A stretch of DNA of 64,000 nucleotides from CAWDVH01 sp963805705 (GCA_963805705.1 CAWDVH010000004.1:124001-188000); one strand, 5' to 3'. Numbered from the stretch's first letter, positions 8,126 to 17,575 are shown. Translations and numbers: made by a program. The notes: generated from the letters alone by a model not told the origin.

Positions 8126-9220
8126 ATGAATCAGGCCTCAGTGACCCTGGCCGACGGCCGCCAGCTGATCTACTTCGGCGGGTCGGCACGCTCGGCGGCC
8201 GGTCATCCTGACCGCCGGCCGCTGGACCCGGTGCAGGCCTCGTCGCAGGCACGCTATGACCCGCTGCTCGGCGAGTGGGTTATTTTCGCTAGCCACCGGC
8301 AGGACCGCACGTACCTGCCGGCGAGGGCCGACTGCCCGCTGTGCCCGTCCAGGCCCGGCCACCTGACCGAGATCCCCGCGCCCGGCTACGAGGTGGCGGT
8401 CTTCGAGAACCGCTTTCCCTCGCTGTCGGCGGGGACGGGCGACGGCGCCGCCGTAACGGGCGACCCGGCTGGCCCGGGCGGCCTGCTGGCCCGGCGCCAG
8501 GCCATAGGGCGGTGCGAGGTGGTGTGCTTCAGCCAGGAGCACGCCGCCGCCTTCGCCGATCTGCCCCCCGGCCAGGTGTCCACCATCCTGGGCGCGTGGA
8601 TCGATCGCAGCGTGGCCCTGGCCGCGCTGCCCGGAGTCGAGCAGGTCTACTGCTTCGAGAATCGCGGCCCGGAGATCGGTGCCACGCTGACCCATCCGCA
8701 CGGGCAGATCTACGCGTACCCGTTCGTCACTCCCCGGACGTCGCGCATGCTCGCGATGAGCGCCGCCTACCGGCAGGACACGGGCAAGAACCTGTTCGAC
8801 GAGGTACTTGCGGCCGAGCGGTCGGCTGGCTCACGGATCGTACTGGAGGGCACGCACTGGACCGCATTCGTGCCGCATGCCGCGCGCTGGCCGTATGAGA
8901 TCCATCTCTACCCCCATCACCGGGTACCGGACCTGGCGGCGCTGGACGGGGCGCAGGCACGCGAGTTCTGCGAGGTCTACCCCGTCCTGCTGCGCAGGTT
9001 CGACCGGCTCTTCGACACGCCGGCACCGTACATCTCGTCCTGGCACCAGGCTCCGGTACGCCAGGGCAGGCCGGACTTCGCGCTGCACCTGGAACTGTTC
9101 ACGATGCGCAGGGCGCCGGGCAAACTGAAGTACCTGGCCGGATCTGAGTCGGGCATGGGCGCCTTCACCAACGACATCGCACCCGAGATGGCAGCGGCTA
9201 CGCTGCGGCAGCTCGCATGA
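8126..9220 (+). CDS. galT: Galactose-1-phosphate uridylyltransferase
   Basis: Leloir pathway enzyme exchanging UMP between UDP-glucose and galactose-1-phosphate. The 364-residue protein has the zinc-type CPLC pair (C70, C73), FENR motifs and the diagnostic active-site HPHGQIY (H190, H192; the second His is the uridylylated nucleophile). ISSWHQAP and LELFTMRRAPGKLKYLAGSE near the C-terminus are also typical. The ATG at 8126 is preceded by GGAGGGAG. galK follows after 94 bases, forming a two-gene Leloir unit; no galE is seen here. Confidence 0.95.
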   Translation: MNQASVTLADGRQLIYFGGSARSAAGHPDRRPLDPVQASSQARYDPLLGEWVIFASHRQDRTYLPARADCPLCPSRPGHLTEIPAPGYEVAVFENRFPSLSAGTGDGAAVTGDPAGPGGLLARRQAIGRCEVVCFSQEHAAAFADLPPGQVSTILGAWIDRSVALAALPGVEQVYCFENRGPEIGATLTHPHGQIYAYPFVTPRTSRMLAMSAAYRQDTGKNLFDEVLAAERSAGSRIVLEGTHWTAFVPHAARWPYEIHLYPHHRVPDLAALDGAQAREFCEVYPVLLRRFDRLFDTPAPYISSWHQAPVRQGRPDFALHLELFTMRRAPGKLKYLAGSESGMGAFTNDIAPEMAAATLRQLA

Positions 9221-9314
9221 CCGGCCTGAGCTTGGGGCACCGGGCCCGGTGGCGGTCCACGGTCGCGGGCGGGAGGACGTTCGCCGCCCCGCTAGTCCCG
9301 GATCCAGGGACCTG

Positions 9315-10471
9315 GTGACCGGGCCCAGCGTCGCCGGCCAGGCCGCGGCCTGGTTCATCGAGTGCTATCAGCGGCCCCCCGAGGGCGTCTGGCATGCGCC
9401 GGGGCGGGTCAATTTCATCGGCGAGCACACCGACTACAACGAGGGGTTCGTGCTGCCCTTCGCCCTGGGCCGTGGGGTCCGCGCGGCCGCCGCCCGGCGC
9501 GCGGACGGGGTGCTTGAGCTGCACTCACGCCAGGCCGGCGGGAGCCGGCCACGGTGCCAATGGACGGGCTCGGCCCCGGCTCGGTCACCGGCTGGGCGGC
9601 GTACCCGGCGGGGGTGGCCTGGGCGCTCCTGCAGGCCGGCTATCCCATCGGCGGGACCAGCCTGGCCATCGACGCTGATCTTGCCCGCGGCTCCGCGCTG
9701 TCGTCGTCCGCGGCGCTGGAATGCTCGGTCGCCCTGGCGCTGACCGAACTGCACGGGCTGGCCGTCCCCCGCCGCGAGCTGGCCGACCTCGCCCGCCGGG
9801 CCGAGAACGACTATGTGGGCGTGCCGACCGGGATCATGGATCAGTCGGCCTCACTACTGTGCCGGGCCGACCACGCCCTGCTGCTCGACTGCCGCTCGGG
9901 GACCGGCACCGCCGTGCCGCTCGACCTCCCGGCGGCGGGGCTCGTTCTGCTGGTCATCGACACTGGCACGCGGCACGCCTTGTCCGACGGACGGTACGCT
10001 GCGGCGCGTCGCGCCTGCGAGGAGGCGGCCCGCGCCCTCGGCGTGCGGACCCTGAGAGACATAACGGGGGGCCCTGAGGCGGTCGGCCGCATCGCCGATC
10101 CGCTGCTGCGGCGCAGGGCCCGGCACGTGATCACGGAGAACGCCCGCGTGCTGGCTGCGGCCGCGCTGCTGCAGGCGGGCGAGCCCGGCCGCTGCGGCGA
10201 GCTGCTGTCCGCCTCCCACCGGTCGCTGCGCGACGACTTCGAGGTCTCTTGGCCGCAGGCCGATGCCGCCGTCGACGCGGCGGCCGGCAGCGGCGCACTC
10301 GGCGCGCGCATGATCGGCGGCGGATTCGGCGGATCGGTGATCTGCCTGGTCCCGGTGCAACGGTCGGAGCAGGTCCGGGCGAGCGTCACCGACGCGTATG
10401 CCCGCCGCGGCTGGCGGCCGCCGCGCTTCCTTGACGCGATGCCGTCGGCCGGTGGGCGGCGCCTGCGGTAA
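9315..10471 (+). pseudogene. galK: Galactokinase, single-base frameshift near residue 75
   Basis: GHMP-kinase that phosphorylates galactose. The first frame (from GTG 9315) holds the galactokinase signature GRVNFIGEHTDYNEGFVLPF and runs to ~9540. The rest (GSVTGWAAYPAGV, the ATP loop ARGSALSSSAALECSVALAL, PTGIMDQSASLL, and C-terminal MIGGGFGGSVICLV) continues in the next frame down to 10471. One missing base in the GGG at 9540-9542 explains the break. As written the gene is broken; it may be a homopolymer sequencing error, because all catalytic motifs on both sides are intact. Translation of the 5' frame alone would end at 9743. Confidence 0.85.
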
Positions 10472-10502
10472 CCGCGGCCGGGACGGGATGCTCGCGCTCA
10501 CC

Positions 10503-10535
10503 TGCATTATCACGATATATCTTATATAAGTCGAG
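10503..10535. promoter_or_regulatory. AT-rich imperfect palindrome upstream of the alpha/beta hydrolase
   Basis: Around 10508-10535 the sequence CGATATATCTTATATAAGTCG is strikingly AT-rich against a very GC-rich background, with near-dyad symmetry. It lies ~30 bases before the hydrolase start. It resembles operators of PadR or similar regulators, but no cognate regulator is adjacent. Confidence 0.35.
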
Positions 10536-10565
10536 GTCACTGACTGCTGAACGGGACGAGGGCAG

Positions 10566-11399
10566 ATGGACGGCAAGGCCAGTCAGGTAGTGGTTGGCCC
10601 GCATCGGATCAGTGTCACCATATTCGGCAGCGGAGGGCCGGCCGTGGTCATCGAGCCGGCGTTCGGGGGCAGCGCGCAGTCCTGGCACGCTATCGCCGAG
10701 ACGCTCGCACGACAGACCACGGTGGTGACCTACGATCGGGCACCCTACGGCGCAAGCAGTCGCGCGATGGACCGCAGGACGCCGCGGGAGATTGCCAGGG
10801 ATCTGCATGGCGTCCTGGACGCCACCAGCGTGGCACGTCCCATCGTCCTGGTCGGCCATTCGCTGGGTGGCGTATGCGTCCGCGCGTTCACCGCGCTTTA
10901 CGGGGCGGAAGTCGCCGGGATGGTGCTGGTCGACTCCAGTCACGAGGCGCAGGAGGAAGTCCTGCGCGAATCCCTTTCCTGGCGGATCAGGCTGGCCGAG
11001 GCGGCGATGGTACCCGTTCTGACGGCCGTCCCCAGGAAGGTCCGCGGCGGCGCCGACCGGCGGTCCATCGTGCGGGAGTACCGGTCGAGCAAGGGACTGA
11101 CGGCGGCGGACCAGGCCCTGGCCGAGGGAGCGCTGGGGAACAAGCCCCTCGTCGTCCTGACGCGCGGTCCGGGTGGCGGCGGCACGGTTCCGGAGGACTG
11201 GCGCCGCTGGCATGGCCTGCACGAAGAGCTGGCCCGGCTCTCGGCCAACAGCCGGCACATCGTCACGCATCAGCGCGGCCACTACATTCACAAAAGCGAG
11301 CCCGATCTGGTCATCGCCGCGATTCGCGACGTCCTGCGTAGCGCGCGAACCCAAGCCCCGCTAGCCGACAGTGCCGCTGTCCCGCCGGGCGCCGGCTAG
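10566..11399 (+). CDS. Alpha/beta hydrolase
   Basis: 277 residues with a canonical hydrolase core and no signal peptide. GSGGPAVVIEPAFGG supplies the oxyanion region, TVVTYDRAPYGASSR follows, and the nucleophile elbow GHSLGG places Ser at 99. A late HQRGHYIHK contains the probable catalytic His. The ATG at 10566 has GAGGGC upstream. Esterase/lipase or C-C hydrolase activity is possible; the substrate is unknown. Its TAG stop overlaps the stop codon of the convergent dehydratase gene. Confidence 0.85.
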   Translation: MDGKASQVVVGPHRISVTIFGSGGPAVVIEPAFGGSAQSWHAIAETLARQTTVVTYDRAPYGASSRAMDRRTPREIARDLHGVLDATSVARPIVLVGHSLGGVCVRAFTALYGAEVAGMVLVDSSHEAQEEVLRESLSWRIRLAEAAMVPVLTAVPRKVRGGADRRSIVREYRSSKGLTAADQALAEGALGNKPLVVLTRGPGGGGTVPEDWRRWHGLHEELARLSANSRHIVTHQRGHYIHKSEPDLVIAAIRDVLRSARTQAPLADSAAVPPGAG

Positions 11400-13141
11400 T
11401 GGCTGTCGCGGGGTACCGCGCTGCCGCTGCCCCCGACCAGGAAGTCCAGGTCCGCTCCGCGATCGGCCTGTAGCACATGCTCGACGTAGAGGCGGGCATA
11501 GCCGCGCCGGTGCGGGTTCGGCGGAGGTGTCCAGCCCGCGCGCCTTCGCTCCAGCTCCTCGTCGTCCACCTCGAGAGTGAGCCTGCGAGCGGGCACGTCG
11601 AGCGCGACCCAGTCGCCCGTGCGGATGAACGCCAGCGTGCCCCCCACCGCGGCCTCGGGCGATACGTGCAGCACTACGGTTCCGAAGCCGGTACCGCTCA
11701 TCCGGGCGTCGGAGATACGGACCATGTCAGTGACGCCGCGCTCCAGGAGCTTGCGCGGCAGCACGAGATTGCCCACCTCGGGCATGCCAGGGTAGCCCTT
11801 GGGCCCGGCGCCGCGGACGACCAGCACGGTGGATTCGTCGACCGCGAGATCAGGCCGCTGCGCTACGCGGTGGTACTCCTCGACGGAGTCGAACACCAGA
11901 GCCTGGCCGCGGTGCCTGAGCAGGTGCGCCGATGCCGCCGACTGCTTGATGACCGCGCCGTCGGGGCACAGGTTGCCGCGCAGCACGGCCGTGCCGGTGT
12001 CCGGCGGCTGGAACGGCTCGTCAATACTGCGGATGACATCCCGATTCCAGCACTGCGCGCCGGCCACATTCTCGGCGAGAGTGCGGCCCGTGACCCCGAC
12101 GTGGCCGGTGTGCAGCAGGTGCCCGAGCTCGCGCATGACGACCGGGAGGCCGCCGGCGTAGCAGAAGTCCTCCATGAGGTAGCGCCCGGAGGGCATCAGA
12201 TCGACCAGCGACGGAATCGGGCGGCCCAGCTCGTCGAAATCGTCCAGCGAGAGCGGAACGCCGAGCCGGCCGGCAATGGCGATCAGGTGGATGACCGCGT
12301 TGGTCGACCCGCCGATCGCCGCATTGACCCGGATAGCGTTCTCGAACGCCTGGCGGGTCATGACCTGCGACGGGCGCAGGTCTTCGCGCACGAGCTCCAC
12401 AGCACGCTGTCCCGCGTGCTGGGCGGTGACGAAACGCCGGGAATCGGCCGCCGGCCACGCAGCCGACCCCGGCAGCTGCATGCCCAGCGCCTCGGCCAGG
12501 CACGCCATCGTCGAGGCGGTGCCCATCGTCATGCAGTGCCCGTTGGAACGGGCCATGCAGCCCTCGGCGACGTTGCACTCCTGCTCGGTCATCCGGCCTG
12601 CCACCAGTTCCTGCTCGAATTTCCACAGGTCGGTGCCCGATCCGACGTCGGTGCCCTGGTACTTGCCGTTAAGCATCGGGCCGCCGGTCACCATGATGGC
12701 CGGCAGGTCGACGCTCGCCGCGGCCATGAGCATGGCCGGGGTCGTCTTGTCGCAGCCAGACAGCAGCACCACTGCGTCGAGCGGGTTGGCCCGCAGCGTC
12801 TCCTCAACCTCCATGGCCATGAGATTGCGGAACAGCATGGCGGTGGGCCGCATGAGCGTCTCGCCGAGCGACATCGTCGGGAACTCCAGCGGCCAGCCGC
12901 CCGCCTGCCAGACGCCGCGCTTGACTGCCTCCGCGACCTGCCGCAGGTGCACATTGCACGGGGTGAGCTCGGACCAGCTATTGGCGATCCCGATGACCGG
13001 CCGGCCGTCGAAAACCTCCGGCGTGAAGCCCTGCGCCCGCATCCACGACCGGTAGATCATGCCGGCCCGGCCCGTGGCCGCGAACCAGGCGGCACTGCGC
13101 CGCCCGGCGGCCGGCGTGCCGCGGCTCTGCCCGGCGGTCAT
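11396..13141 (-). CDS. IlvD/Edd-family sugar-acid dehydratase
   Basis: 581 residues. The Fe-S enzyme family removes water from dihydroxyacids. Cysteines C62 (ELTPCNVHL), C130 (LLSGCDKTTPA) and C203 (SNGHCMTMG) match the cluster-ligand pattern of pentonate dehydratases. GGSTNAVIHLIAIA and the C-terminal SDARMSGTGFGTVVLHVSPEA are family signatures. Overall features are closer to L-arabinonate/D-xylonate dehydratases than to housekeeping IlvD of branched-chain amino-acid synthesis, but this is an inference. Its ATG overlaps the xseA stop (ATGA), so the two genes are likely translationally coupled, which is an odd partnership. Confidence 0.85.
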   Translation of the reverse strand: MTAGQSRGTPAAGRRSAAWFAATGRAGMIYRSWMRAQGFTPEVFDGRPVIGIANSWSELTPCNVHLRQVAEAVKRGVWQAGGWPLEFPTMSLGETLMRPTAMLFRNLMAMEVEETLRANPLDAVVLLSGCDKTTPAMLMAAASVDLPAIMVTGGPMLNGKYQGTDVGSGTDLWKFEQELVAGRMTEQECNVAEGCMARSNGHCMTMGTASTMACLAEALGMQLPGSAAWPAADSRRFVTAQHAGQRAVELVREDLRPSQVMTRQAFENAIRVNAAIGGSTNAVIHLIAIAGRLGVPLSLDDFDELGRPIPSLVDLMPSGRYLMEDFCYAGGLPVVMRELGHLLHTGHVGVTGRTLAENVAGAQCWNRDVIRSIDEPFQPPDTGTAVLRGNLCPDGAVIKQSAASAHLLRHRGQALVFDSVEEYHRVAQRPDLAVDESTVLVVRGAGPKGYPGMPEVGNLVLPRKLLERGVTDMVRISDARMSGTGFGTVVLHVSPEAAVGGTLAFIRTGDWVALDVPARRLTLEVDDEELERRRAGWTPPPNPHRRGYARLYVEHVLQADRGADLDFLVGGSGSAVPRDSH

Positions 13142-14349
13142 GGTCCCGTCCCTTCTGCGGTGACAATCAGCTGGTCGTGGGCGAACCTGAGCGTCAGCAC
13201 CTCACCGGCCGGCACTTCGGTCGCGGCGCGGACCACGCTGGCGTCACCGTGCTGGACGATCGCGTAGCCGCGATCCAGGGTGGCGGCGGGGGACAGGGCA
13301 ACGAGACGGGCCCTGGTCTGGGTGATATCGCCAAGGGCCCGGTCCAGCCCGGCGTACAGGCATCTGCGGGCCCGCTCGGTCAGCGCCTGCACCTGCTCCT
13401 GGCGCCGGTCGATCTCCCGCACCGGGCTGGCCAGGGCCGGCCGGGACCTGATACCCGACAGCCACGAGCCCTCCCGGTCCAGCCTGCCGGCCAGGCACCG
13501 GCGGGCACGGGACCGCAGCTGGCCGACGAGGGCCAGCTGCTCGGCGACATCGGGCACCACCCGCCGGGCGGCGTCGGTCGGCGTCGAGGCGCGAACGTCG
13601 GCGACATGGTCAAGCAGCGGAGCATCCTGCTCGTGGCCGATCGCGCTCACCACCGGCGTGGCGCACGCCGCCACCGCCCGGATCAGCGCCTCGTCCGAGA
13701 AGGGCAGCAGGTCCTCGATCGACCCGCCGCCGCGGGTAATGATGATCACATCGACCGCCGGGTCGGCATCGAGTTCCCGCACGGCCTCGATGACCTCCGT
13801 CACCGCGTACGGGCCCTGCACAGCTACCTGCAGCTCTCGGAATCTCACGGCGGGCCAGCGCCGGGCGGCGTTCCCGCGCACGTCACGCCCGGCGGCCGAG
13901 TCCCGGCCGCAGATCAGGCCGACCATCTCGGGCAGGAACGGCAGCCGCCGCTTGCGTTCCCGCGCGAACAGGCCCTCCGCCGCGAGTTCCCGGCGCAGCC
14001 GTTCCAGGCGGGCGAGCAGCTCGCCGATCCCGACCGCGCGGATCTCGATGGCGCTAAGGGAGAATGAGCCCCTGGCCGTGCTGAAGTCCGGCTTGGCCCA
14101 CACCACTACGCGAGCGCCTTCCGCGGGCGCCGGATCAGTGGCATCGAACACTAGCCGCGGGCAGACGACCCGTAGCGAGACGGCCGCCAGCGGATCGCGC
14201 AGGGTCAGGAACACGGTCCCGCCGCGCCGGTTCAGCTCAGCGATCTGGCCCTCAACCCAGATCCGCCCCAGGCGGCCTATCCAGTCGCTGACCAGCCGCA
14301 GCACGGTGCGTACCGGAACGGGGGAATCTGCGCTGGTCTCAAGCGGCAT
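13138..14349 (-). CDS. xseA: Exodeoxyribonuclease VII large subunit
   Basis: 403-residue catalytic subunit of exonuclease VII, which degrades single-stranded DNA. The N-terminal OB-fold (VRTVLRLVSDWIGRLGRIWV, then EGQIAEL) is followed by the nuclease core with GRDSAAGRDV, ITRGGGSIEDLLPFSDE and SAIGHEQDAPLLDHVAD. A coiled-coil region and a short C-terminal domain complete it. The ATG at 14349 has GAGGTG six bases upstream; longer starts add Arg/Pro sequence not found in the family. Divergent from ispH, as is common in actinobacteria, but its usual partner xseB lies ~9 kb away. Confidence 0.95.
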   Translation of the reverse strand: MPLETSADSPVPVRTVLRLVSDWIGRLGRIWVEGQIAELNRRGGTVFLTLRDPLAAVSLRVVCPRLVFDATDPAPAEGARVVVWAKPDFSTARGSFSLSAIEIRAVGIGELLARLERLRRELAAEGLFARERKRRLPFLPEMVGLICGRDSAAGRDVRGNAARRWPAVRFRELQVAVQGPYAVTEVIEAVRELDADPAVDVIIITRGGGSIEDLLPFSDEALIRAVAACATPVVSAIGHEQDAPLLDHVADVRASTPTDAARRVVPDVAEQLALVGQLRSRARRCLAGRLDREGSWLSGIRSRPALASPVREIDRRQEQVQALTERARRCLYAGLDRALGDITQTRARLVALSPAATLDRGYAIVQHGDASVVRAATEVPAGEVLTLRFAHDQLIVTAEGTGP

Positions 14350-14500
14350 GGCGGCACCTCGGGGCTGGCGGGCTGGCGGGCTGGGCTGGCGGATCACGTT
14401 CCGTATCCCGTCATGCTGCCGCACAGGAACGAAGATGGCGATACACCTTCAGCAGCCGTCAGGTCCGCGCATAGCTGGCCTGGCCCGCCAGCCGGTCACC

Positions 14501-14506
14501 TACGAT
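14501..14506 (+). promoter_or_regulatory. TACGAT -10 element, probable leaderless start of ispH
   Basis: TACGAT precedes the ATG at 14514 by seven bases. It also overlaps the upstream in-frame ATG at 14505, arguing against that start. Confidence 0.45.
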
Positions 14507-14513
14507 GGGTGTC

Positions 14514-15458
14514 ATGTCTGCCCCGACCCGACGTGTCCTGCTCGCCAAGCCCCGTGGTTACTGCGCCGGGGTCGACCGGGCCGTCCAGGCGGTCGAGCAG
14601 GCCCTGGAGCGCTTCGGCGCCCCGGTTTACGTCCGCAAGCAGATCGTGCATAACACCCACGTGGTCCGCTCCCTGGAGCAGCGGGGCGCCGTCTTCGTGG
14701 AGGAAACGCAGGACGTCCCCGAGGGCGCCGTCGTGGTCTTCTCAGCGCACGGCGTCGCGCCTGCCGTCCGCGAGGAGGCCACCGCCCGCGGCCTGCGCAC
14801 GATCGACGCGACCTGCCCGCTGGTCACCAAGGTGCACAACGAGGCGAGGCGGTTCGCCGATCAGGACTACGACATCCTGCTCATCGGCCATGAGGGCCAT
14901 GAGGAAGTCGTCGGCACCACCGGAGAGGCGCCGGCCAGGATCCAGCTGGTCGACGGGCCTGAGGGCAGCGACAGCGTCCAGGTCCGGGATCCCGCCAAGG
15001 TCGCATGGCTGTCCCAGACCACCCTGTCGGTCGATGAGACCAACCAGACGGTCACCGCGCTGCGCCAGCGGTTCCCGCAGCTGCTGGACCCGCCTAGTGA
15101 TGACATTTGCTACGCGACACAGAACCGCCAGGCGGCGGTGAAGCAGATAGCCAGCGACTCAGACGTCGTCATTGTCGTCGGCTCGCGCAACTCCTCGAAC
15201 TCGGTCCGGCTGGTCGAGGTGGCGATCGAGGCGGGTGCCTCCAGTGCCTATCTGGTCGATGACGCGTCGGGCATCGATCCGTCCTGGCTGGACGGCGCGG
15301 GGACAGTGGGGGTGACGAGCGGGGCCTCGGTGCCCGAGGACCTGGTGTCCGGCGTGCTCGCCCGGCTCGCCGAGACCGGATTTGGTGACGTCGAGGAAGT
15401 CGAGGCGGTCCAGGAGCGAATGGTCTTCGCGCTGCCGCACGAGCTGCGGCGCCTCTAG
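14514..15458 (+). CDS. ispH: 4-hydroxy-3-methylbut-2-enyl diphosphate reductase
   Basis: Last enzyme of the MEP isoprenoid pathway; reduces HMBPP to IPP and DMAPP using a [4Fe-4S] cluster. The three cluster cysteines are clear: PRGYCAGVDRAV (C17), IDATCPLVTKVH and DDICYATQNRQAAV. Substrate-binding blocks HNTHVVRSLEQRGAVFVEE, VVFSAHGVAP, SRNSSNSVRLVEVA and GVTSGASVPEDLV are present. 314 residues is normal. Start at 14514 is preferred to 14505 because of the leaderless-type promoter. Confidence 0.96.
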   Translation: MSAPTRRVLLAKPRGYCAGVDRAVQAVEQALERFGAPVYVRKQIVHNTHVVRSLEQRGAVFVEETQDVPEGAVVVFSAHGVAPAVREEATARGLRTIDATCPLVTKVHNEARRFADQDYDILLIGHEGHEEVVGTTGEAPARIQLVDGPEGSDSVQVRDPAKVAWLSQTTLSVDETNQTVTALRQRFPQLLDPPSDDICYATQNRQAAVKQIASDSDVVIVVGSRNSSNSVRLVEVAIEAGASSAYLVDDASGIDPSWLDGAGTVGVTSGASVPEDLVSGVLARLAETGFGDVEEVEAVQERMVFALPHELRRL

Positions 15459-15469
15459 AGCGGCGGCCC

Positions 15470-16120
15470 CTAGAGCCGCGGCGCGGCCTGGCCGCTCAGG
15501 CCCAGGCGCAGATCGCGCACGCATTGGGGCAGACCGCGGAACAGGGCGATGATCACGCACAGCAGGACGCCGGCGAAGAGCCAGGGCGCGGCTGCCGACA
15601 GGGTCAAGATGGTGCCCGCCCCGACGGCCTCGCCTGAGCTCGCGAACGAGTTTCCCGGCGAGGTGAGCGCCTCAGCGGCCAGCACAGCCACCAGGAAGAT
15701 CACCGGTGGCGTCGTGACCACGAAGAGCAGGTCACGGCGCTGCGTGCCGATGACCGCGAGCAGGCCGCCGGCGACAAAGCTCAGGCCGGCCAGGGAGCTG
15801 AGACTGAGCCAGTCAGCGAGCAGGTTGCCGGCCAGGAACACCGCCAGCATCACCAGCGCCGCTCCGCGGGCGGTGACACGCTGGCGGCCAGGGGGCTGGG
15901 CCTTCCCTGCCTGGGCCTTCCCTGGCTGGGCCTTCCGTGGTTGGGCCGGGAAGGGCTGTGCCGGGCCGGGCTGTGCCGGGCCGGGCCGGGCCGGCTGGGC
16001 GGCGCCGGCCTGGGCCGGGCCGGGGAGCGACGGGCCGCGCTGACCGGCGCGGTGGGGCGAGACGGGCGCGCACGGGCCGCTTGGCGTCCTTCTCCTGGCC
16101 AAGCGGGGCCTGCTGGCCAC
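15470..16120 (-). CDS. DUF6542 membrane protein
   Basis: 216 residues. The first ~85 are a basic, Pro/Ala/Gln-rich tail built from short repeats (blocks like QPGPAQP and QPGKAQ; DNA repeats at about 15897-16020). Residues ~85-200 form four hydrophobic helices typical of the DUF6542 family found next to ispH/xseA/ychF in actinobacteria. GTG at 16120 has AGGGAA upstream. Function is unknown. It is convergent with ispH, separated by 11 bases. Confidence 0.78.
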   Translation of the reverse strand: MASRPRLARRRTPSGPCAPVSPHRAGQRGPSLPGPAQAGAAQPARPGPAQPGPAQPFPAQPRKAQPGKAQAGKAQPPGRQRVTARGAALVMLAVFLAGNLLADWLSLSSLAGLSFVAGGLLAVIGTQRRDLLFVVTTPPVIFLVAVLAAEALTSPGNSFASSGEAVGAGTILTLSAAAPWLFAGVLLCVIIALFRGLPQCVRDLRLGLSGQAAPRL

Positions 16121-16186
16121 GTTCCCTGCGGCACCTGCGGTCCTCCTCTCGTCATGCTCAGGTCAGCTACCGGATTTTACCGGCTG

Positions 16187-17575
16187 TCAGCCGGCCGCCT
16201 CCATCGAGCGGGGGCCGGTCAGCAGCTGGGGCGGTGATGCGGGGCCGCGTACGGCGTCCCCCCCCGGCCCACGCTCGGGGACGGCCTCGGTGATCAGGTC
16301 GGGCGCCGACAGGGCCCTGGTGGTCTCCTCCACCAGCCTCGGCGCGGTGAGCTCGGCGTCCACTACCCCGAGCTGATTCAGCTTGCGCGCGCTCACCAGG
16401 ACCCGGCTCTCCAGGGACCCGACCGCCTGGTTGTACTTCGAGACCGCCTTGGTCAGCGCCTTTCCGACCTCGTCTACGTGGCCGCCCAGGCCGGCGATCC
16501 GGTCGTACAGCTCACGGCCCACGTCGAAGACGGCCCGCGCGTTGTCGGACAGCGCCGCCTGCTGCCAGGCGTACTGCGCGGTTCGGAGCATCGTGACCAG
16601 CGTGGTCGGCGTCGCGATGTGCACCTTACGCATCATCGCGTGCTCCAGCAGGCCGGGATCATGCTCCAGCGCGGGGGCCAGGAACGCCTCGCCGGGAATG
16701 AACAGCACGACGAACTCGGGCGCGGGGCTCAGCGCGGCCCAGTAGGCCTTGGCGGCGAGCTGGTCCACGTGGTCGCGCAGATGCCGGGCATGCGCGTCCA
16801 GGCGGGCCTCGCGCAGGTCCGCGTCCGTCGTCTCGGCGGCCTCGAGGTAGGCGGCCAGCGAGACCTTCGAGTCGACCACGATGTTCTTGCCGCCCGCCAG
16901 CCTGACCACCATGTCGGGGCGCACGGTGCCGCTGCCGCTGGCGGAGCTCACGCTGACCTGCTCGTCGAAGTCGCACCGGGCGCTCATCCCGGACAGCTCG
17001 ACCACGCGGCGCAGCTGCATCTCACCCCACCGGCCGCGGGCCTCGGGGCGGCGCAGTGCGGTGACCAGGGCCTGGGTCTGGGTCCGCAGGTCGTCCGAGC
17101 TCTGCCGGACGTCGGTCACCTGCTGGGCGAGGGCGGCGTGCGACCTCACCCGCGCCGCGTCGGTCTCGCGCAGCTGGGTCTCGACCCTGGCCAGGGTCTC
17201 CTTCAGCGGCTCGACCATGTGCTCCATGGCGGTCCGCCGGGTGTCCAGCTCGCCGGCCGCCCTGGCGCTGGCGGCGCTGAGCCGGCCCTCGGCCAGCTCC
17301 AGGAAGCGCTGGGTGCTCAGGTCGAGGGCCTGGGCCGACAGCACCTGGAACCGCTCGGCGAGCTGCCCGTCGATCAGGGCGGCCTTCTCCTGGGCGGCCC
17401 GCTCGATCAGCGCCGCCCGGTCCAGGGCCGCGCGGACCCGCTCGTCGGCGGCCCGCGCCCGGCCCGTGAGGTCGGCGGTCGCCCCGGCGAGCCGCCCGCG
17501 CGCGTACAGGTAGCCGATCAGTGTCCCGAGGATCGCGCCAGCCAGGAGCCCGGCCAGCATCCAGATCGCGTCCAT
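16187..17575 (-). CDS. rmuC: DNA recombination protein RmuC
   Basis: 462 residues. One N-terminal membrane helix (residues ~4-25, MLAGLLAGAILGTLIGYLY) is followed by a long coiled coil (~40-190). The RmuC nuclease-like domain (~195-400) has RGRWGEMQLRRVVELSGM, NIVVDSKVSLAAYLEA, VVLFIPGEAFL and ATPTTLVTMLRTAQYAW. RmuC limits inversions at short inverted repeats. The ATG at 17575 is chosen because upstream residues are not family-like and the helix begins right after it. Same-strand neighbour of DUF6542. Confidence 0.93.
   Translation of the reverse strand: MDAIWMLAGLLAGAILGTLIGYLYARGRLAGATADLTGRARAADERVRAALDRAALIERAAQEKAALIDGQLAERFQVLSAQALDLSTQRFLELAEGRLSAASARAAGELDTRRTAMEHMVEPLKETLARVETQLRETDAARVRSHAALAQQVTDVRQSSDDLRTQTQALVTALRRPEARGRWGEMQLRRVVELSGMSARCDFDEQVSVSSASGSGTVRPDMVVRLAGGKNIVVDSKVSLAAYLEAAETTDADLREARLDAHARHLRDHVDQLAAKAYWAALSPAPEFVVLFIPGEAFLAPALEHDPGLLEHAMMRKVHIATPTTLVTMLRTAQYAWQQAALSDNARAVFDVGRELYDRIAGLGGHVDEVGKALTKAVSKYNQAVGSLESRVLVSARKLNQLGVVDAELTAPRLVEETTRALSAPDLITEAVPERGPGGDAVRGPASPPQLLTGPRSMEAAG

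Noticed and set aside
9554..10471. Galactokinase as a natural short gene starting at 9554
   Set aside because: It would lack the GRVNFIGEHTDYN substrate/ATP region, which is present just upstream in another frame.
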